From: Pinus tabuliformis
Lineage: Eukaryota > Streptophyta > Pinopsida > Pinales > Pinaceae
Reading direction: 5' to 3'
NCBI GenBank assembly: GCA_031772625.1
Contig: CM062810.1
Span: 454,217,731 to 454,281,730, forward strand
DNA length: 64,000 nucleotides
Part shown: one piece after another, positions 13,561 to 25,151 of the stretch
How the letters are laid out: every line of letters begins with the position of its first letter
Numbering within the stretch: position 1 is the first letter of the stretch
Position numbers and translations under genes: made by a program
Notes under the pieces: generated by a model
The model's database searches: none
The model's input: the letters and a program-made list of their open reading frames with translations, nothing else
Told to the model about the DNA's origin: nothing

Positions 13561-14565
13561 TTTAAGGCCATCCCAAAAAAATTCCTTCTTAACCCTGTGG
13601 TAAGTTTTTAAAAATCCTAAGTGCCTTCCTAAGGGAGAAGTGTGCAATTCCATAAGAATCTTTTGTTTTAGCTGGGAATTCTTACAGAGGTATAAGTGAT
13701 CTTTGTACCATAACGAATCATTTTTCCAGCTAAATGTATCAGACATACTGGAATCTTGTTGTAACTTTCGAATAAGTGCCCACACTTCTTCATCGTTCTT
13801 CCATTCCTCCCTTGCTTCGTTTATCCAATCTGGTTGGATAATAGAAATGGCGCACAACAATGCTTCCACATCCTCATCCTTTCTTGAGAGTGCATCTGCC
13901 ACCACATTTTGCTTCCCTTTTTTGTAGATGATTTCAAAGTCATAACCCAACATCTTTGTGACCCACTTTTGTTGCTTTTCAGAGGATAATCTTTGTTCTA
14001 AAAAGTATTTAAGGCTATCATGATCCATTTTTACCTTGAAGTGTCTTCCCATTAGGTAGGGTTGTCATTTCTTAAGTGCATGGAGTATTGCCAACATTTC
14101 CTTCTCATAAATAGCTTTGTGTAAAAACTTTCCCTTGATTGGACAACTTTCAAAAGCAATGGGTCTTTCATCTTGCATTAAAACAACACCAATTCCATTT
14201 CCTGAAGCATCACATTCCACAATAAAGGTTTTTGTGAAGTCCGGTGTAGCTAAGACCGGTGCCTAGCACATTGCCTCTTTAAGATGTTCAAATTCCTTTG
14301 TTGCTTCTGGGGTCAATGAAAATGCATTTTTCTTCAATAATGTTGTTAGAGGTGCTGTTATTCTCCCATAATTCTTAACAAACTTGCAATAATACCTTGT
14401 CAACCCGAGAAATCCTCGTAGATGCTTTATGGATGTGGAAATTTTCCATTCCTTAATGGCTTTAATTTTGCGAGGGTCTACCTTAACTCCTTCATGAGAT
14501 ACAATATGACCCAGATATTCCACCTCTTGTACTCCAAAGAAACATTTGGATCTTTTTGCATATAA
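13561..14565 (-). pseudogene. RNase H and integrase zinc-finger region, element D
   Basis: The frame holds the RT thumb/connection (EYLGHIVSHEGVKVDP, GFLGLTRYYCKF), RNase H ([10 protein letters not shown] near 14200, [31 protein letters not shown]) and the start of the integrase. It is broken by a TAG near 14265 (Gln expected) and a TGA near 14055 (Trp expected), with no frameshift. The TAG at about 14566 separates it from the upstream RT. Not translatable as a whole. Confidence 0.88.
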
Positions 14566-15573
14566 CTATTCCTCCTCCAATAGTTGTAACACCCTGTCAA
14601 CATGTTCAACATGATCCTTCCAAGACTTGCTGTAGATTAGTATATCATCAAAAAATACTAACACAAATTTTCTAAGGAATGGTTTGAAAATTGAATTCAT
14701 CAAAGCTTGAAATGTTGAAGGTGCATTGGTAAGGCCAAAAGGCATGACCAAAAATTCATAATGACCCTCATGAGTTCTAAATGCTGTTTTCGGAATGTCT
14801 TCAATCTTCATTCTGATTTGATGATATCCTGAACGAAGATCCAACTTGGTGAAGTAAATTGATCCATGAAATTCATCCAGTAATTCATCAATGACAGGAA
14901 TGGGAAACTTATCTTTAATAGTGAGCTTGTTGAGCTCCCTATAATCCAGACACATGCACCATGATCCATCCTTCTTGTGCACCAATATGACTGGAGCAGA
15001 GAAAGAACTTTGACTTGGTTGAATTATACCAGCCTCTAGCATTTCTGCAACAATATGTTCAATTTCACTCTTTTGGGCATAGGGATATCTGTACGGCCTG
15101 ATGTTTGGAGGAGCACTTCCTGGAATCAGATGAATAGCATGATCATGATCACGAATAGGTGGGAGACATTTGCGAGTCTCAAATACCTTGGAATGATTGT
15201 CCAAGACTTTTTCGAGATCTGGAGAAATAGATGATTCCACTGTGGACACATCTAGAGAACATAATTGTGCAATTACACCTCTTTTTTCCTTTTTTAGAAG
15301 CTTTGTCATACCGTTAGAGCTGATTATCTTTCCCGGTTTCCCTGCAATACCCCTTAATTCAACTTCCTTTCCTTCCACAGAAAATTTGATGAAAAGTTCT
15401 TGAAAATTAAAAGCTATTGTACACAAGGATTGTAGCCATTGGACTCCTAGTACAACATCATCACCTCCCATTGGAATGGAAAGCATTGGGCTAGTCAATA
15501 CATATTCTCCCATGGATAGCTTGATATTATGGCACTTTCCCAAGCAATTTATTGTTCCTCCATTTGCAACCAT
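14566..15573 (-). pseudogene. Protease end and reverse transcriptase, element D
   Basis: RT motifs are in order: [59 protein letters not shown] and the catalytic [11 protein letters not shown]. All active-site aspartates are present in this segment. It is joined in the same frame to the gag/protease piece upstream through a single TAG (about 15583) where Gln is expected, and to the RNase H piece downstream through another TAG. This is a typical chromovirus RT and the best preserved part of element D. Confidence 0.92.
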
Positions 15574-15582
15574 TACTTGACA

Positions 15583-16026
15583 CTATGGTGCTGGATATAA
15601 GAAGCAATTCAATTCTCTTGCTACCTTACAATGAATAAAATTATGGGTACTTCCTGAATCAATCAACACTATTACCTTTTTCTTCTTGATTTGTCCTTCT
15701 ATCTTGATGGTTTGAGGAGTGGTAATTCCCGCCAATGCATTACAAGATATGGTCGGATTCATTTCTTCTTTATCTAGGCTTTGTTCCTGGAGTATATCTT
15801 CTTCTTTTGACCTTTCTTGCTCCTTTTCTTCTTCCTCTTCACAATCTATGTAGAATAATTTCTTCTCAACACACTTATGACCTTTAGTGTATTTGCTATC
15901 ACAACTGTAACAAAGCCCTTTTTCTCTTTTTTCTTCCAATTGTTGTGGTGTCAACCTTATAGGTTGTGGAAGACTAGCGGCAACAACACTTCCGTCTTCT
16001 TTCTGTACCTTCTTACGAAACCTCAA
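15583..16026 (-). pseudogene. Gag zinc knuckle and protease, element D (N-terminal gag deleted)
   Basis: The ORF holds a CYSCDSKYTKGHKC zinc-knuckle variant typical of this group, an acidic linker, and a protease with the active-site motif VLIDSGSTHNFIH. Only about 180 bases separate the ORF start from the primer site, so most of the Gag capsid region was lost by an internal deletion. Same frame as the RT downstream. Confidence 0.88.
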
Positions 16027-16207
16027 TCCGATCCCCAGAGAGAAAGTTATGACGATTTTCCCCAGGTCACCTGTTTAGAATGTAATTCAGGAGTGTGATT
16101 TCTTCTCAAATGGGTTTTTTTTGCGACTTCTGAAACGTCACAGAAAAAAAATTATAGCGAACATGCCACGATGACCTATTTGGAGCAGCGAAACCCTAGA
16201 ATCCAAA

Positions 16208-16219
16208 GCTCTGATACCA
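16208..16219 (-). other. Primer binding site of element D (initiator tRNA-Met)
   Basis: The minus strand reads TGGTATCAGAGC just inside the 5' LTR. This is the classic match to the 3' end of plant initiator tRNA-Met. Confidence 0.93.
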
Positions 16220-16221
16220 AA

Positions 16222-16554
16222 TGTTATGAAACCAGCTCAAGAAAAGATAGAAAAGATAGATCAATGCCTTAGAATTCAACCTCTTCGAGGGGGTAACCTC
16301 CTTTACAATACATAAATGAACAATTCTTCGATGATACAAATGAAAAAACATCCTTTCTATATATAGGAGTCTAAGGAGTCACAATATAATCCAACTGACC
16401 TAACAATAATAATATAAAGCCACAAAAATAACAATAGAGAGATTCTATGGGACACAATAATAACAATATGGGGGTAATAGGGGCACAACAATATTAATAA
16501 GGGGTATAACTACAATAGCAATGGGGTAATCACTAGTATTATAGGGACCCAACA
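16222..16554 (-). repeat. 5' LTR of element D
   Basis: Partner of 12037-12369 and the promoter-bearing copy for the minus-strand element. A TATA box lies at about 16357-16366. Confidence 0.95.
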
Positions 16555-17220
16555 ATTTCCTTTTTCAATAAAACTTACCTTCATAAACTTAGGAGAATAC
16601 CCTTGAAAAATCTAAAAAAGCTTAAGTTTTATGATAAGGTAGAGTAAAATCACTCCTTAAGAAATATGGAATCGCAAAAAGGATAATGGATACCTCCTTA
16701 CAAACACAATTCTAAGGTTGCAATATCGCGATGCAAAACTTCATTGCATCACATGCATCAAATATCAAATACACTGAAAAACCTCAAATTGCCGATATGC
16801 GATGGCACATATCGCAAATCGAATTTCGCAGGAAACACATTAACGGATGATTATCATATGCTACGCTCCAACGATATTGCGATAGAGCGATATTGCGATG
16901 TCGCGATCTGCAATATTGCGAAGCAAATCGTAAAATCACTTCATCGCAAATCTTTTGGGCTCGTTTTTCAAAAAATTATTTTCCATAAACCGAGACCTGG
17001 TTATGTGCTTTAATGCTAATTAATGAGTTAGTTGCCAATCATTAATGAAATAGGGTTTCATGCTTATCGAAGAGCCATTTCATGTAAGGTGGTATATTTT
17101 ATATGTCTTCGAAATTTAAATTTGTCCCATAACCTTTTCCTTATCATGATTCTCACCTCATTTGTAAACTGTAGGAACAAAGAACAAATAATTATACAAA
17201 GTAGTATTCAGGATACTATG
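16555..17220 (+). promoter_or_regulatory. TCGCAATA-rich block upstream of the third ORF of element B
   Basis: Between about 16720 and 16945 the words TCGCA/TGCGA and ATATCGC/GCGATAT recur about fifteen times on both strands, so the stretch is rich in CpG within CpG-poor DNA. It ends about 275 bases before the ATG of the third ORF. A 3'-splice-like site (TAAACTGTAG before GAACAAAG) lies at about 17175. The position matches the CpG-rich blocks of elements A and C. A regulatory role is an inference. Confidence 0.35.
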
Positions 17221-17805
17221 GGAAAGAAAGGCAAAGCTTCGAGTTCTGAAGATCAAGAAATTATGCCCTTGTATACGGACACCGCTTGTAACAGAGACGC
17301 TGGTATTACTACTTGGGAAGGCATGTATAGTCTACTTGAGGAAGAGAATCCCAAAATAATGGAGGTTACAGCTACTGCAGGCTCACATGGGTCTTCTGAG
17401 GTGTCTATTATAGAGCAAGCGGCAGAAGAAGCAGCCACAACAACAAACAATGTTATTGACTGCATAAATGAAAATTTGCACACGGAAAATATGATCTTAG
17501 AAACCAGTCTAGGGTATCTACCAAAAGGTCAGCAAGTGTAGACAGGCTGGAGACAGAAGGCTTAAGAAAAGGTAGAATCAATCAAAAGATTGACTAATTT
17601 GAATTGGGATTCTTACTGGGCATATTTGGTAAAACCACACAGCCAGTGGATGACTCTCAAATCTATCATCAATTCTTTTGAGAAGATGGCGCTAGCTCTT
17701 GCCGATGTTGTTTTCGCAAGACAGTTAAAGTCAGAAGTTAGCCAGCCGACTCTTCTCAAACAAATGCTGAACGGTTGTGATTTCAAGGAACAGATACGGA
17801 AATAG
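17221..17805 (+). pseudogene. Short third ORF of element B (195 codons, function unknown)
   Basis: ATG 17221 (MGKKGKASSSEDQE) opens a frame that runs to TAG 17803-17805. It is broken by a TAG at 17539 and a TAA near 17563, both where Gln would fit, with no frameshift. The N-terminal half is acidic and Ser/Thr-rich. The C-terminal half is likely helical (WDSYWAYLVKPHSQW, LKSIINSFEKMALAL). It has no recognised domain and no membrane segment. Once the element D insertion is removed, it lies about 1.8 kb downstream of the integrase, the same relative position as the third ORFs of A and C. It is therefore assigned to element B, by inference. Confidence 0.5.
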
Positions 17806-18860
17806 TTAGTTGTTAGTTTTAATTCTAGATTCAATGTTAGTATTAATTTTGCTTTATTTTTTCCTGAAATGAGGACGGTCATTTAAACTGTATCCTACAT
17901 TTTTGTAATAAGTTATTTTTAGATTTAGTTAGTAGTATTTAAACCCTTCTCATGCATTTATAGAAGGGTCCTGAAATTTTTCAAAAACTTGTCCTCAAAA
18001 CATGCACTTTTGCACCCTCCAAGGAGGTTTTGATGAATGAATGGAACATGATTTATTGATATCTGTGTTTAATATCTACTATTGATGTTGCACTTTTGTA
18101 TTCTTAGTGGATGTTGGATTAAGAAGAGATAAATCATTATCGCTTGAAGCTCATGAGTAGAACTAGTTATAAATGGTACTTCTATCTCTTAACTATTTCT
18201 GCCTTTGTGTTAAAGTGGTATTTATGTTCAGTTGTTTATATATTGATGCGTGAATTCTTGAGTTATCATTTGGCACTTTTGTATGATGATAGCTATTTAT
18301 TTATGCTTAATGTATAAGAAGCTTATTATGCGATATGTTTTTCACAACTGTTTCGTCTAACTTTTTATACGAAGTGGTTTATCTCTATTGAATTCTTTTC
18401 TCATAATAGTTGAATGATCTTTATTACCAATTGTTATTTGAAATCATTTTAGATCGCATAATGGAAAGATTACACCCCGGGTTAGTGTAGAATTATATAT
18501 TTCTGTTTATTAGAATACAATTGCATGTTATGAGAAGACTTAAAGTAAAATCATTTCACTTAGGAACTTTTAGAAAGGAAATATCAAATCTCAACACACA
18601 CACACATAAATTGCGAAACTGGTCCCATATCCCCAGTCGGACCCACTATACCAAACGGAAAAGGAGCTGCTAACCAAGGTCCGGTTTGGGTGGGTATCCC
18701 CCTTGTTGTAGACCTAATTTTTGGGGCTTCAACGGGTTGATGAGCCAGAAAACCGCCATGGTATCCATCCTTTAGAGCTCAATTAGCCTTCCATTCCGAT
18801 TGAGAAAACCATATGAAATCACTTCATTCATATTTTTATTTTTTATTAACTTGTGAATAT
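17806..18860 (+). other. Noncoding region after element B, possible LTR
   Basis: A TATA-like TAGTATTTAAACCC lies at about 17933-17946, which would suit an LTR promoter after the third ORF. No second LTR copy is in the window, so this is only a suggestion. A short (CA) run lies near 18594-18606. No gene is supported. Confidence 0.3.
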
Positions 18861-18873
18861 GATTTTTTTACAA

Positions 18874-19135
18874 TACCATGGCTTATCAATACCACATGCC
18901 CAAAACCCATAACTTATTTGACAACCAAAATATTTTATAATAATATCACAAGATTCTTAACCATGGATATTCATCTCCACATTACCATGGATATCATTAA
19001 ATTGTCAAAATTAGGCTCATGCTTCAATACCATGGGCCAATACCATGGCTTATCAATACCACATACCAAAAAAATCATAACTTATTTCACAATCAAAATA
19101 TTTTAAAACAATATGAAAACATTATTAACCATGGA
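18874..19135 (+). repeat. Tandem duplication, about 167-bp period
   Basis: Two diverged copies of a unit that begins ACCATGGCTTATCAATACC start at 18875 and about 19042. ACCATGG words recur in and between them. No coding meaning is evident. Confidence 0.7.
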
Positions 19136-19588
19136 TATTATTAACTTGTTATGCCGTAAGGCATTCCCCTTTGAAATCAACTCCCCTTTTGCCTTACATG
19201 TCTTACTATGATTCGTTTGATTTGATGTTAGGCGATTAAAATGTTTGCCACCATTATTTTAAAGTTCTCATTATAACTGAAACTATACCTATCTTACCTC
19301 TTCCGTAGGTTTTATAAAACACTATTCTATGATCCATGTCCCCTCTAAGATGTCACATGGGAGTGGCGAGGACTTGTGTCATCTAGGATCTTGCTTAAAT
19401 CTGTTGGCCACTATGCAGGCCTTGGCCCTGTGGAGCATATTGGATCAAACAAAAAATATTGAACTTGTGGGTGTCTTCTGGATTTGGTTTATAGGGTTTC
19501 GTTGGAATTCCTTTTCTCTTGTAGGTGAAACTCACACAGTCTTGAAGGAATAATTTCATCCTATGCCTGTGACCCTCTGTTGGTGTAT
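19136..19588 (+). other. Intergenic, no supported gene
   Basis: Only short ORFs without recognisable motifs occur here. Confidence 0.5.
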
Positions 19589-20696
19589 TTGGAGCCTTAA
19601 GGATGTCGAATAAGTTGAGGTCCTTGAAGGAACTGCATCACTGAGCTTAATACCTTTGTGGACCTATGGAGCTTTGGAAGTCTCAACTAGGGCATCTCTC
19701 TAAGCAAACCATTTGGCAGACCTATTCAATACTTGCACAACAACTGTGGCCTTTCTCTTTCACTCATTTGGAATGAGCTCTGCAACCTTCCTACCTCTGT
19801 TATGCTTATGTATGTGCTTTTCCCTTGCAGTAACTAGTTCTTTGTTACTCTTTACTCTTGCTCGACTTCCATGACTTTGGTATTATAAAGCGATGGTGGT
19901 CTTACAGGGTCTACTTCTATAGGTTAGCTTCTTCATTCCTTTTTTTGGCAGAAACATGGAAGTGTCTTTTTTAATGGGTAGGTTTTTAGGATAGATCAAT
20001 ATTATTTTCCATTCTTCGCAAATTTTAGTGCTTATATTTGTTTTTGGAGCCTTAAGGATGTCGAATAAGTTGAGGTCCTTGAAGAAACTGCATCACTGAG
20101 CTTAATACCTTTGCAGACCTAGGGAGCTATGGAAGTCTCAACTAGGGCATCTCTATAAGGAAACCATTTGGTAGACCTATTCAATACTTGCACAACAACT
20201 ACAACCTTGCTCTTTCACTCATTTGGAATGAGCTTTGTAACCTTCCTACCTTTGTTATGCGTATGCATGTACTTTTCCCTTGCAGTAACTAGTTCTTTGT
20301 TACTCTTTGCTCTTGCTCGACTTCCATGACTTTGGTATTATAAAGCGATGGTGGTCTTACAGGGTCTACTTCTATAGGTTAGCTTCTTCGTTCCTATTCA
20401 ATACTTGCACAACAACTACAACCTTGCTCTTTCACTCATTTGGAATGAGCTTTGTAACCTTCCTACCTCTGTTATGCGTATGCATGTACTTTTCCCTTGC
20501 AGTAACTAGTTCTTTGTTACTCTTTGCTCTTGCTCGACTTCCGTGACTTTGGTATTATAAAGCGATGGTGGTCTTACAGGGTCTACTTCTATAGGTTGGC
20601 AGAAACATGGAAGTTTCATTTTTAATGGGTAGGTTTTTAAGATAGATCAATATTATTTTCCATTCTTTGCAAATTTCAGTGCTTATATTTGTTTTT
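19589..20696 (+). repeat. Tandem triplication of a 0.3-0.45 kb segment
   Basis: Copy 1 starts at 19589 and copy 2 at about 20044, both beginning TTGGAGCCTTAAGGATGTCG. Copy 3 starts within the unit at about 20393 (CTATTCAATACTTGC) and shares its tail (GGCAGAAACATGGAAG, 19948 and 20598) with copy 1. Copy 2 lacks that tail. Copies are very similar, so the expansion is fairly recent. The unit has no recognised origin. Confidence 0.8.
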
Positions 20697-22118
20697 GTGC
20701 TTATTTTCTCAGATACCGCTCTCCCAAAAGTTTTTAAGGGTGAAAAACCCTTCTAAGACTAAGCTCCTCTACTTCCAAATGGGGCAAGCATTGGTTCACT
20801 GCCATATAAATGCTTTGTAAGAGTTCTCAATTAACCCTAGGTTGTTTTTCTTCTTTACTATCAATTTTACAAATTCTTTCTTTAACCTTGTGTTTTCATC
20901 ATGACCACAGGAGCGGAAAGGTAGAGCCCTGTACCCTCTATGATTAAGGTAAGGTCTCCTTTATTTTTTTGTCCTTTGGTATTGGATATGTGTTGAATAG
21001 TGTTCTATTTCTCCTCCTCGAGTATTCCAACTACTTGAGGGTTTAACAGAGTGCTCAGTCTTTACAGGTTCACCTCTTCCTCTGGACCCTGACATAGTTA
21101 TCTTGATATGGGTTTTCCCTAAACTGGGAATCATTTCTCGACATACAATCACCCAAGTTCTTATGTGGATTTTAATTTCTTGTTCCAAGGTGCTCGACTG
21201 TGAGGCCAAGACCCTTTTCTCAAACTACACAACTTAGGGTTTTTATTTTTTTTTCAGAAAATAACTTATCCAACTGGGCCTTCCATTTGACTGTGTTCTT
21301 AAATATTTTATGGGAAATTACTTATATATTCTGTGTTATTTGGTGTAATGGCCAGCTGGCCATAGTGTTTGGGAAAATTATATGCAAATTTTCGTATTAA
21401 TAAATTATACGACAAGGAGAACTTTTTGGAGCAACATACTTTTGAAGACTCAATCTTCTGTGATATTTCTACAATGATATATTTCTGAGGAAATATAGAG
21501 CCTTTTATGCCGACCTAAAGATCCTATACAAGAGGTTGAACACTAATGCAACTTTGGACTGAAATAATTCTTGGTAGCCCGAGTTGATCAGCCTTTGAGA
21601 ACAATCCTTCTCTACCTTAGGAAATCAAATTTCATCACCAAAAGGGCAGGCCGAATTCATTCTCTTTAGAGGTTGAATTGTCTAGATCTATGTAATTTTT
21701 GTCTTTTTGATGGATCATGGGAATAGATCCTATTGTTTATTGAACATCTATGTGAATTACTGAACATATAGATATGTGATCATTCACTCTGTGCATTTAG
21801 TTATATCATCTATTTCTCATACCTCATTTACATGCTTTGGGTATTTGAAATCACTATTTTCCTTATAATGGCCTTCTCCATGAATGAGCATAATTCACTC
21901 TCCTGGAAGTAGAGCTATTCCCTGTACAAAAAGATGGAATTCAGCCATGTATTTGGAGTGGTAGTGATCTAATTTTATTTCAATCTAATTAAGATTTGAA
22001 ATATAACAAGAATGATATAGAAAAGGGTCGAACTTCGTAAAGAGATTCAAGAATAAGGTTTTAAACTATTTAAACAACCTCAAACTTGAGATCCTAGATA
22101 CTAATTATATTAAGAGAA
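20697..22118 (+). other. Intergenic, no supported gene
   Basis: AT-rich DNA without recognisable coding, structural RNA or LTR signals. Confidence 0.5.
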
Positions 22119-22556
22119 GTGGGTGTTATATCCTGGGGTGGGAAAGTAAATTGAGTGTAACAGAGATGATAAAGTGGGAGAGGCCAGAAGTGTAATTACT
22201 GTGTCTCCTCTTGCTGTGAGGAGGTCAGGTCGTGATGTCCAGTTTGTAGAAGTGGGGTTCTAGGACTTCATTTTCTTTGAAAATGAATTATTAACATTAA
22301 ATCCATACTACATGCACATTTTCGATGCTTGTTACATAAGTCACCATTGGCACATGACTCCTAAAGGCATTAGTTCAAACCTAATTGTTTATAACTACTA
22401 ACAATTCACTTTCTGAAATTCAGGAGTTTAAACAACTCAACATTGATCTAGGAATGTATGAAGAAAACCAGTTTTCATTGTTTTTATATAAGAATATTAA
22501 TGATTACATAGTATTTTAAAAGAAAACTAGGAAAATATATTTGGAAGTTTACTCAC

Positions 22557-22727
22557 ATCATAATATCCTCCAAGTACATATATCTCCCTTGAAACCATGA
22601 CACACATGGGATCCCCTCTGGTAGTTGGCATATTAGGAAGCTGACTCCACTAGTCTCTTACAGGGTCATAAACTTTAGCTATGTCCAAGAATGAGTAATT
22701 TGCACCATACCCTTCGACTAGGTATAT
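22557..22727 (-). pseudogene. Kelch-repeat exon, copy 1
   Basis: The minus strand encodes IYLVEGYGANYSF, then AKVYDPVRD, a TAG, WSQLPNMPTTRGDPMC and REIYVLGGYYD. The spacing of YDP, W, LP.MPT.RG and IYVLGGY is that of Kelch beta-propeller blades, as in plant F-box/Kelch proteins. The exon is exactly 171 bases (57 codons). It is bounded by an AG acceptor (CAATAG, ending at 22728) and a consensus donor GTGAGT (22551-22556). The premature TAG, where Gln fits, marks it as a pseudogene or fragment. Kelch blades bind partner proteins, but the parent gene's role cannot be told from one exon. Confidence 0.7.
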
Positions 22728-22959
22728 CTATTGATAAGATAAAGACAAGTGTTTCTCCAAAAATATAAACACTAAGGGTGAATGAAATCATAGCTATACA
22801 TGCATAATATACCATTTTCTTGTAAGACCAAGCATCAAATAGTTTTGAGGGTTCGGGTATTGTCACATGGACTATAAATCAGTCAACAGAGAACCAAAGT
22901 ATTCCAAAGGATTAATTAACCTCCAAACTATTTTTGTTTATTCCATTATCTGTTCTTAC

Positions 22960-23092
22960 CAGTGGAATCATAAAATGAAGTGTCAGGGTGTACTGATGGC
23001 AATTCTATGTCAAGAAGAAAATAACACAACCAACTTTGAGATGAAACTCTCTCACTTTTAAGAGCTCTTTCTCTCCCAAACATAGTAAGGCT
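22960..23092 (-). pseudogene. Candidate second exon of the Kelch gene fragment, copy 1
   Basis: On the minus strand, a coding-like stretch with ELPSVHPDTSFYDST ends at a donor-like GGTAAGAAC at 22951-22960. It is conserved at 31070-31200 in the second copy of the duplication. No domain is recognised and the frame relation to the Kelch exon is unclear. Confidence 0.25.
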
Positions 23093-23153
23093 ATTCAAAT
23101 GTAGAAAGATTTAAGTATGATTAGGAAACATTGGCAACTAAAAATACACATGT

Positions 23154-23640
23154 GCAATAAATCATTTCCAAAATATATCAACTTCATTTTTGAAAGAATT
23201 TCAGTATTGTACTTACACGATAAGAAATGTTAATATACTATTATGTGGGTGTAAAGGTGCATTGGATCCACTGAATATGGATTTCAGTAAGAGCTTTTCC
23301 AAATACCAATATGCAATAAATCATTTCCAAAATATATCAACTTCATTTTTTAAATAACATTGTATTGTATTTACACTACAAGAAATGTAAATATAGTGTC
23401 ATGTGGGTGTAATGGTGCATTGGATCCAATGAATATGGATTTCAATAAGAGTTGTTCCAAACACTAATATGTAATAAATCATTTCCAAAATATATCAACT
23501 TCATTTTTGAAATAATTTATGTATGGTATTTACACTACATGAAATGTTAATATACTGTCATGTGGGTGTAATGGTGCATTGGATCCAATGAAGATGGATT
23601 TCAGTAAGAGTTGTTCCAAATACTACCATGTGAGTGTAGC
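23154..23640. repeat. Tandem repeat, about 158-bp unit, three copies
   Basis: Units start near 23154, 23312 and 23471 with AATAAATCATTTCCAAAATA and include GTGGGTGTAATGGTGCATTG. A related cluster lies at 31256-31735 in the second duplicate. Confidence 0.85.
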
Positions 23641-24584
23641 ATTGGATTCTTAGTAAGACTTATTTCAAACGTAGTCTCATATTCACCTCCAGGTTGGAAA
23701 GTTGAATGCTACATATCTATATTTGATAATATTTGTGTCAACCAAATCTATAATTTTAGTTTGGCAACTTAGAAGAAATTTGAAGAGTAAGGGTTTAGAT
23801 TATGTACTTGACGCATTTAATATTGGAATTAGCACATATCAATCCATCGCAAGGTTCAGTGTACCTCGAAATTCTAAAAATATGAATTTACAAGTTGCAC
23901 ATTTATAATTAATACCCAACAATTTGTGTAAACTTGAGATTTCATTTTGTAGCTTTGTAGTTTGAAAACCTTTAAGTGACAAGCTTTAGATGATGGTATG
24001 GATACATTTAATATGAACATTAACAAGCATACAAACGCTGGTTCAATTTACACCTTGAAATTGGAAATTCTAAACTGTAGGTTACATATCTATAATTGAT
24101 AACTTGAAATTTGTATAAACTCCAGATACTAATTGTATTAAGGGAAGTGGGTGCTATATCCTCAGGTGGGGAAGTAAATTGAGTGTAACATAGATGATAA
24201 AGTGGGAGAGGCCAAAAGTGTAATTACTGTGTCTCCTCTTGCTGTGAGGAGGTCAGGTCGTGATGTCTAGTTTGCAAAAGTGGGGTTGTAGGACTCCATT
24301 TTCTTTGAAAATGAATTTTTCACATTAAATCCACCTTGCATGCACAATTTTGATGCTTGTTACATAAGTCACCATTGAAAAAAGACTACCAAATACATAT
24401 GTTCAAACTTAATTGTTTATAACTAACAACAATCCACTTTCTGAAATTCAGGATTTTAAACAACTAAACATTGATCCAGGAATGTATGAAGAAAATCAGT
24501 TGTCATTGTTTTTATAAAGGAATATTAATGATTATATAGTATTTTAAAATAAAACTAGGACAAGTTGTCTGGAAGTTTATTCAC

Positions 24585-24732
24585 ATCATAATATGCTCCA
24601 AGTACATATATCTCCCCTGCAACAACGACACACATGAGATCCCCTCTAGCAGTTCGCATATTAGGAAGCTAAATCCACTGGTCTCTTATAGGGTCATAGA
24701 CTTCAGCTATGTCCAGGTACGAGTAATTTGCA
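24585..24732 (-). pseudogene. Kelch-repeat exon, copy 2, 3' part (split by element E)
   Basis: The minus strand encodes ANYSYLDIAEVYDPIRDQW, a TAG, LPNMRTARGDLMC and GEIYVLGAYYD. The remaining 23 bases of the exon lie at 30806-30828, beyond element E; 148 plus 23 again gives 171 bases. The splice donor is decayed (GTGAAT at 24579-24584 where copy 1 has GTGAGT). The exon is doubly disabled, by the stop and by the insertion. Confidence 0.7.
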
Positions 24733-25137
24733 TGTTAGGGTCCCACCCTAACCCCCTTATTTATGTAATGGGATCACGTCATAGTCAAGAGTCAATAAAG
24801 CCCATATTAATAATTGTAAGTGGTTAATCCGCAATTAATGACGGAATCAAAGTTAGTTGCAAATGGGCCGTAGTATTAGATAGATCGTATTAATAAAACC
24901 CACGGTATTGGCCCGTGGTATTGCATGTATGAGTCATATATAAAGGATAGAGACTCCCTGCGAGGATCATCGTGTCTTATTTTGTAGTCGAGCTCTGCTC
25001 TATTGGAGGTTTCCCCCTCGAAGAGGCAAGTGAACATTACTCTCTGAATAATAAAATCATTGCTATTCTGTGTTCTGGGTATCTTTTCTTCGCATATTCT
25101 GTATTTGGGTATCATTTTGTAGGTTAAGAGCATAACA
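24733..25137 (+). repeat. 5' LTR of element E
   Basis: Starts TGTTAGGGTCCC and ends GAGCATAACA. TATA box CATATATAAAGG at about 24938-24949; polyadenylation-like AATAAAATCATT near 25049. Confidence 0.96.
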
Positions 25138-25139
25138 AG

Positions 25140-25151
25140 TGGTATCAGAGC
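25140..25151 (+). other. Primer binding site of element E (initiator tRNA-Met)
   Basis: TGGTATCAGAGC lies two bases after the 5' LTR. Confidence 0.95.

Larger units (their letters stand above)
12037..16554 (-). mobile_element. Element D: Ty3-gypsy chromovirus, 4.5 kb, minus strand
   Basis: This insertion is bounded by two 333-bp LTRs that start TG and end CA, and is flanked by a 5-bp target duplication ATTTC (12032-12036 and 16555-16559). In the minus direction it has a primer site for initiator tRNA-Met, a truncated gag, protease, RT, RNase H, integrase with a chromodomain, and a polypurine tract. The LTRs differ at about 14 of 333 positions by eye (about 4%), mostly transitions, so the insertion is not recent. 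Small size and short LTRs suggest a Reina-like clade, which is an inference. The 5' part of gag is deleted. Confidence 0.95.
22119..24121. repeat. Tandem segmental duplication, copy 1 (about 2.0 kb)
   Basis: The segment beginning GATACTAATTATATTAAG is repeated at about 24122 (GATACTAATTGTATTAAG) and the two stay collinear to about 32395 once element E is removed. Each copy holds a Kelch-like exon on the minus strand, a second candidate exon and a cluster of about 158-bp tandem repeats. The copies differ visibly, so the duplication is old and predates the insertion of E. Confidence 0.85.

Noticed and set aside
16744-17013. An 89-codon + strand ORF in the TCGCAATA block
   Set aside because: No domain; its residues follow from the repeated words.
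23154-23640. CRISPR-like array of direct repeats
   Set aside because: Units are about 158 bp, contiguous and diverged, in plant DNA; there are no short repeats with unique spacers.
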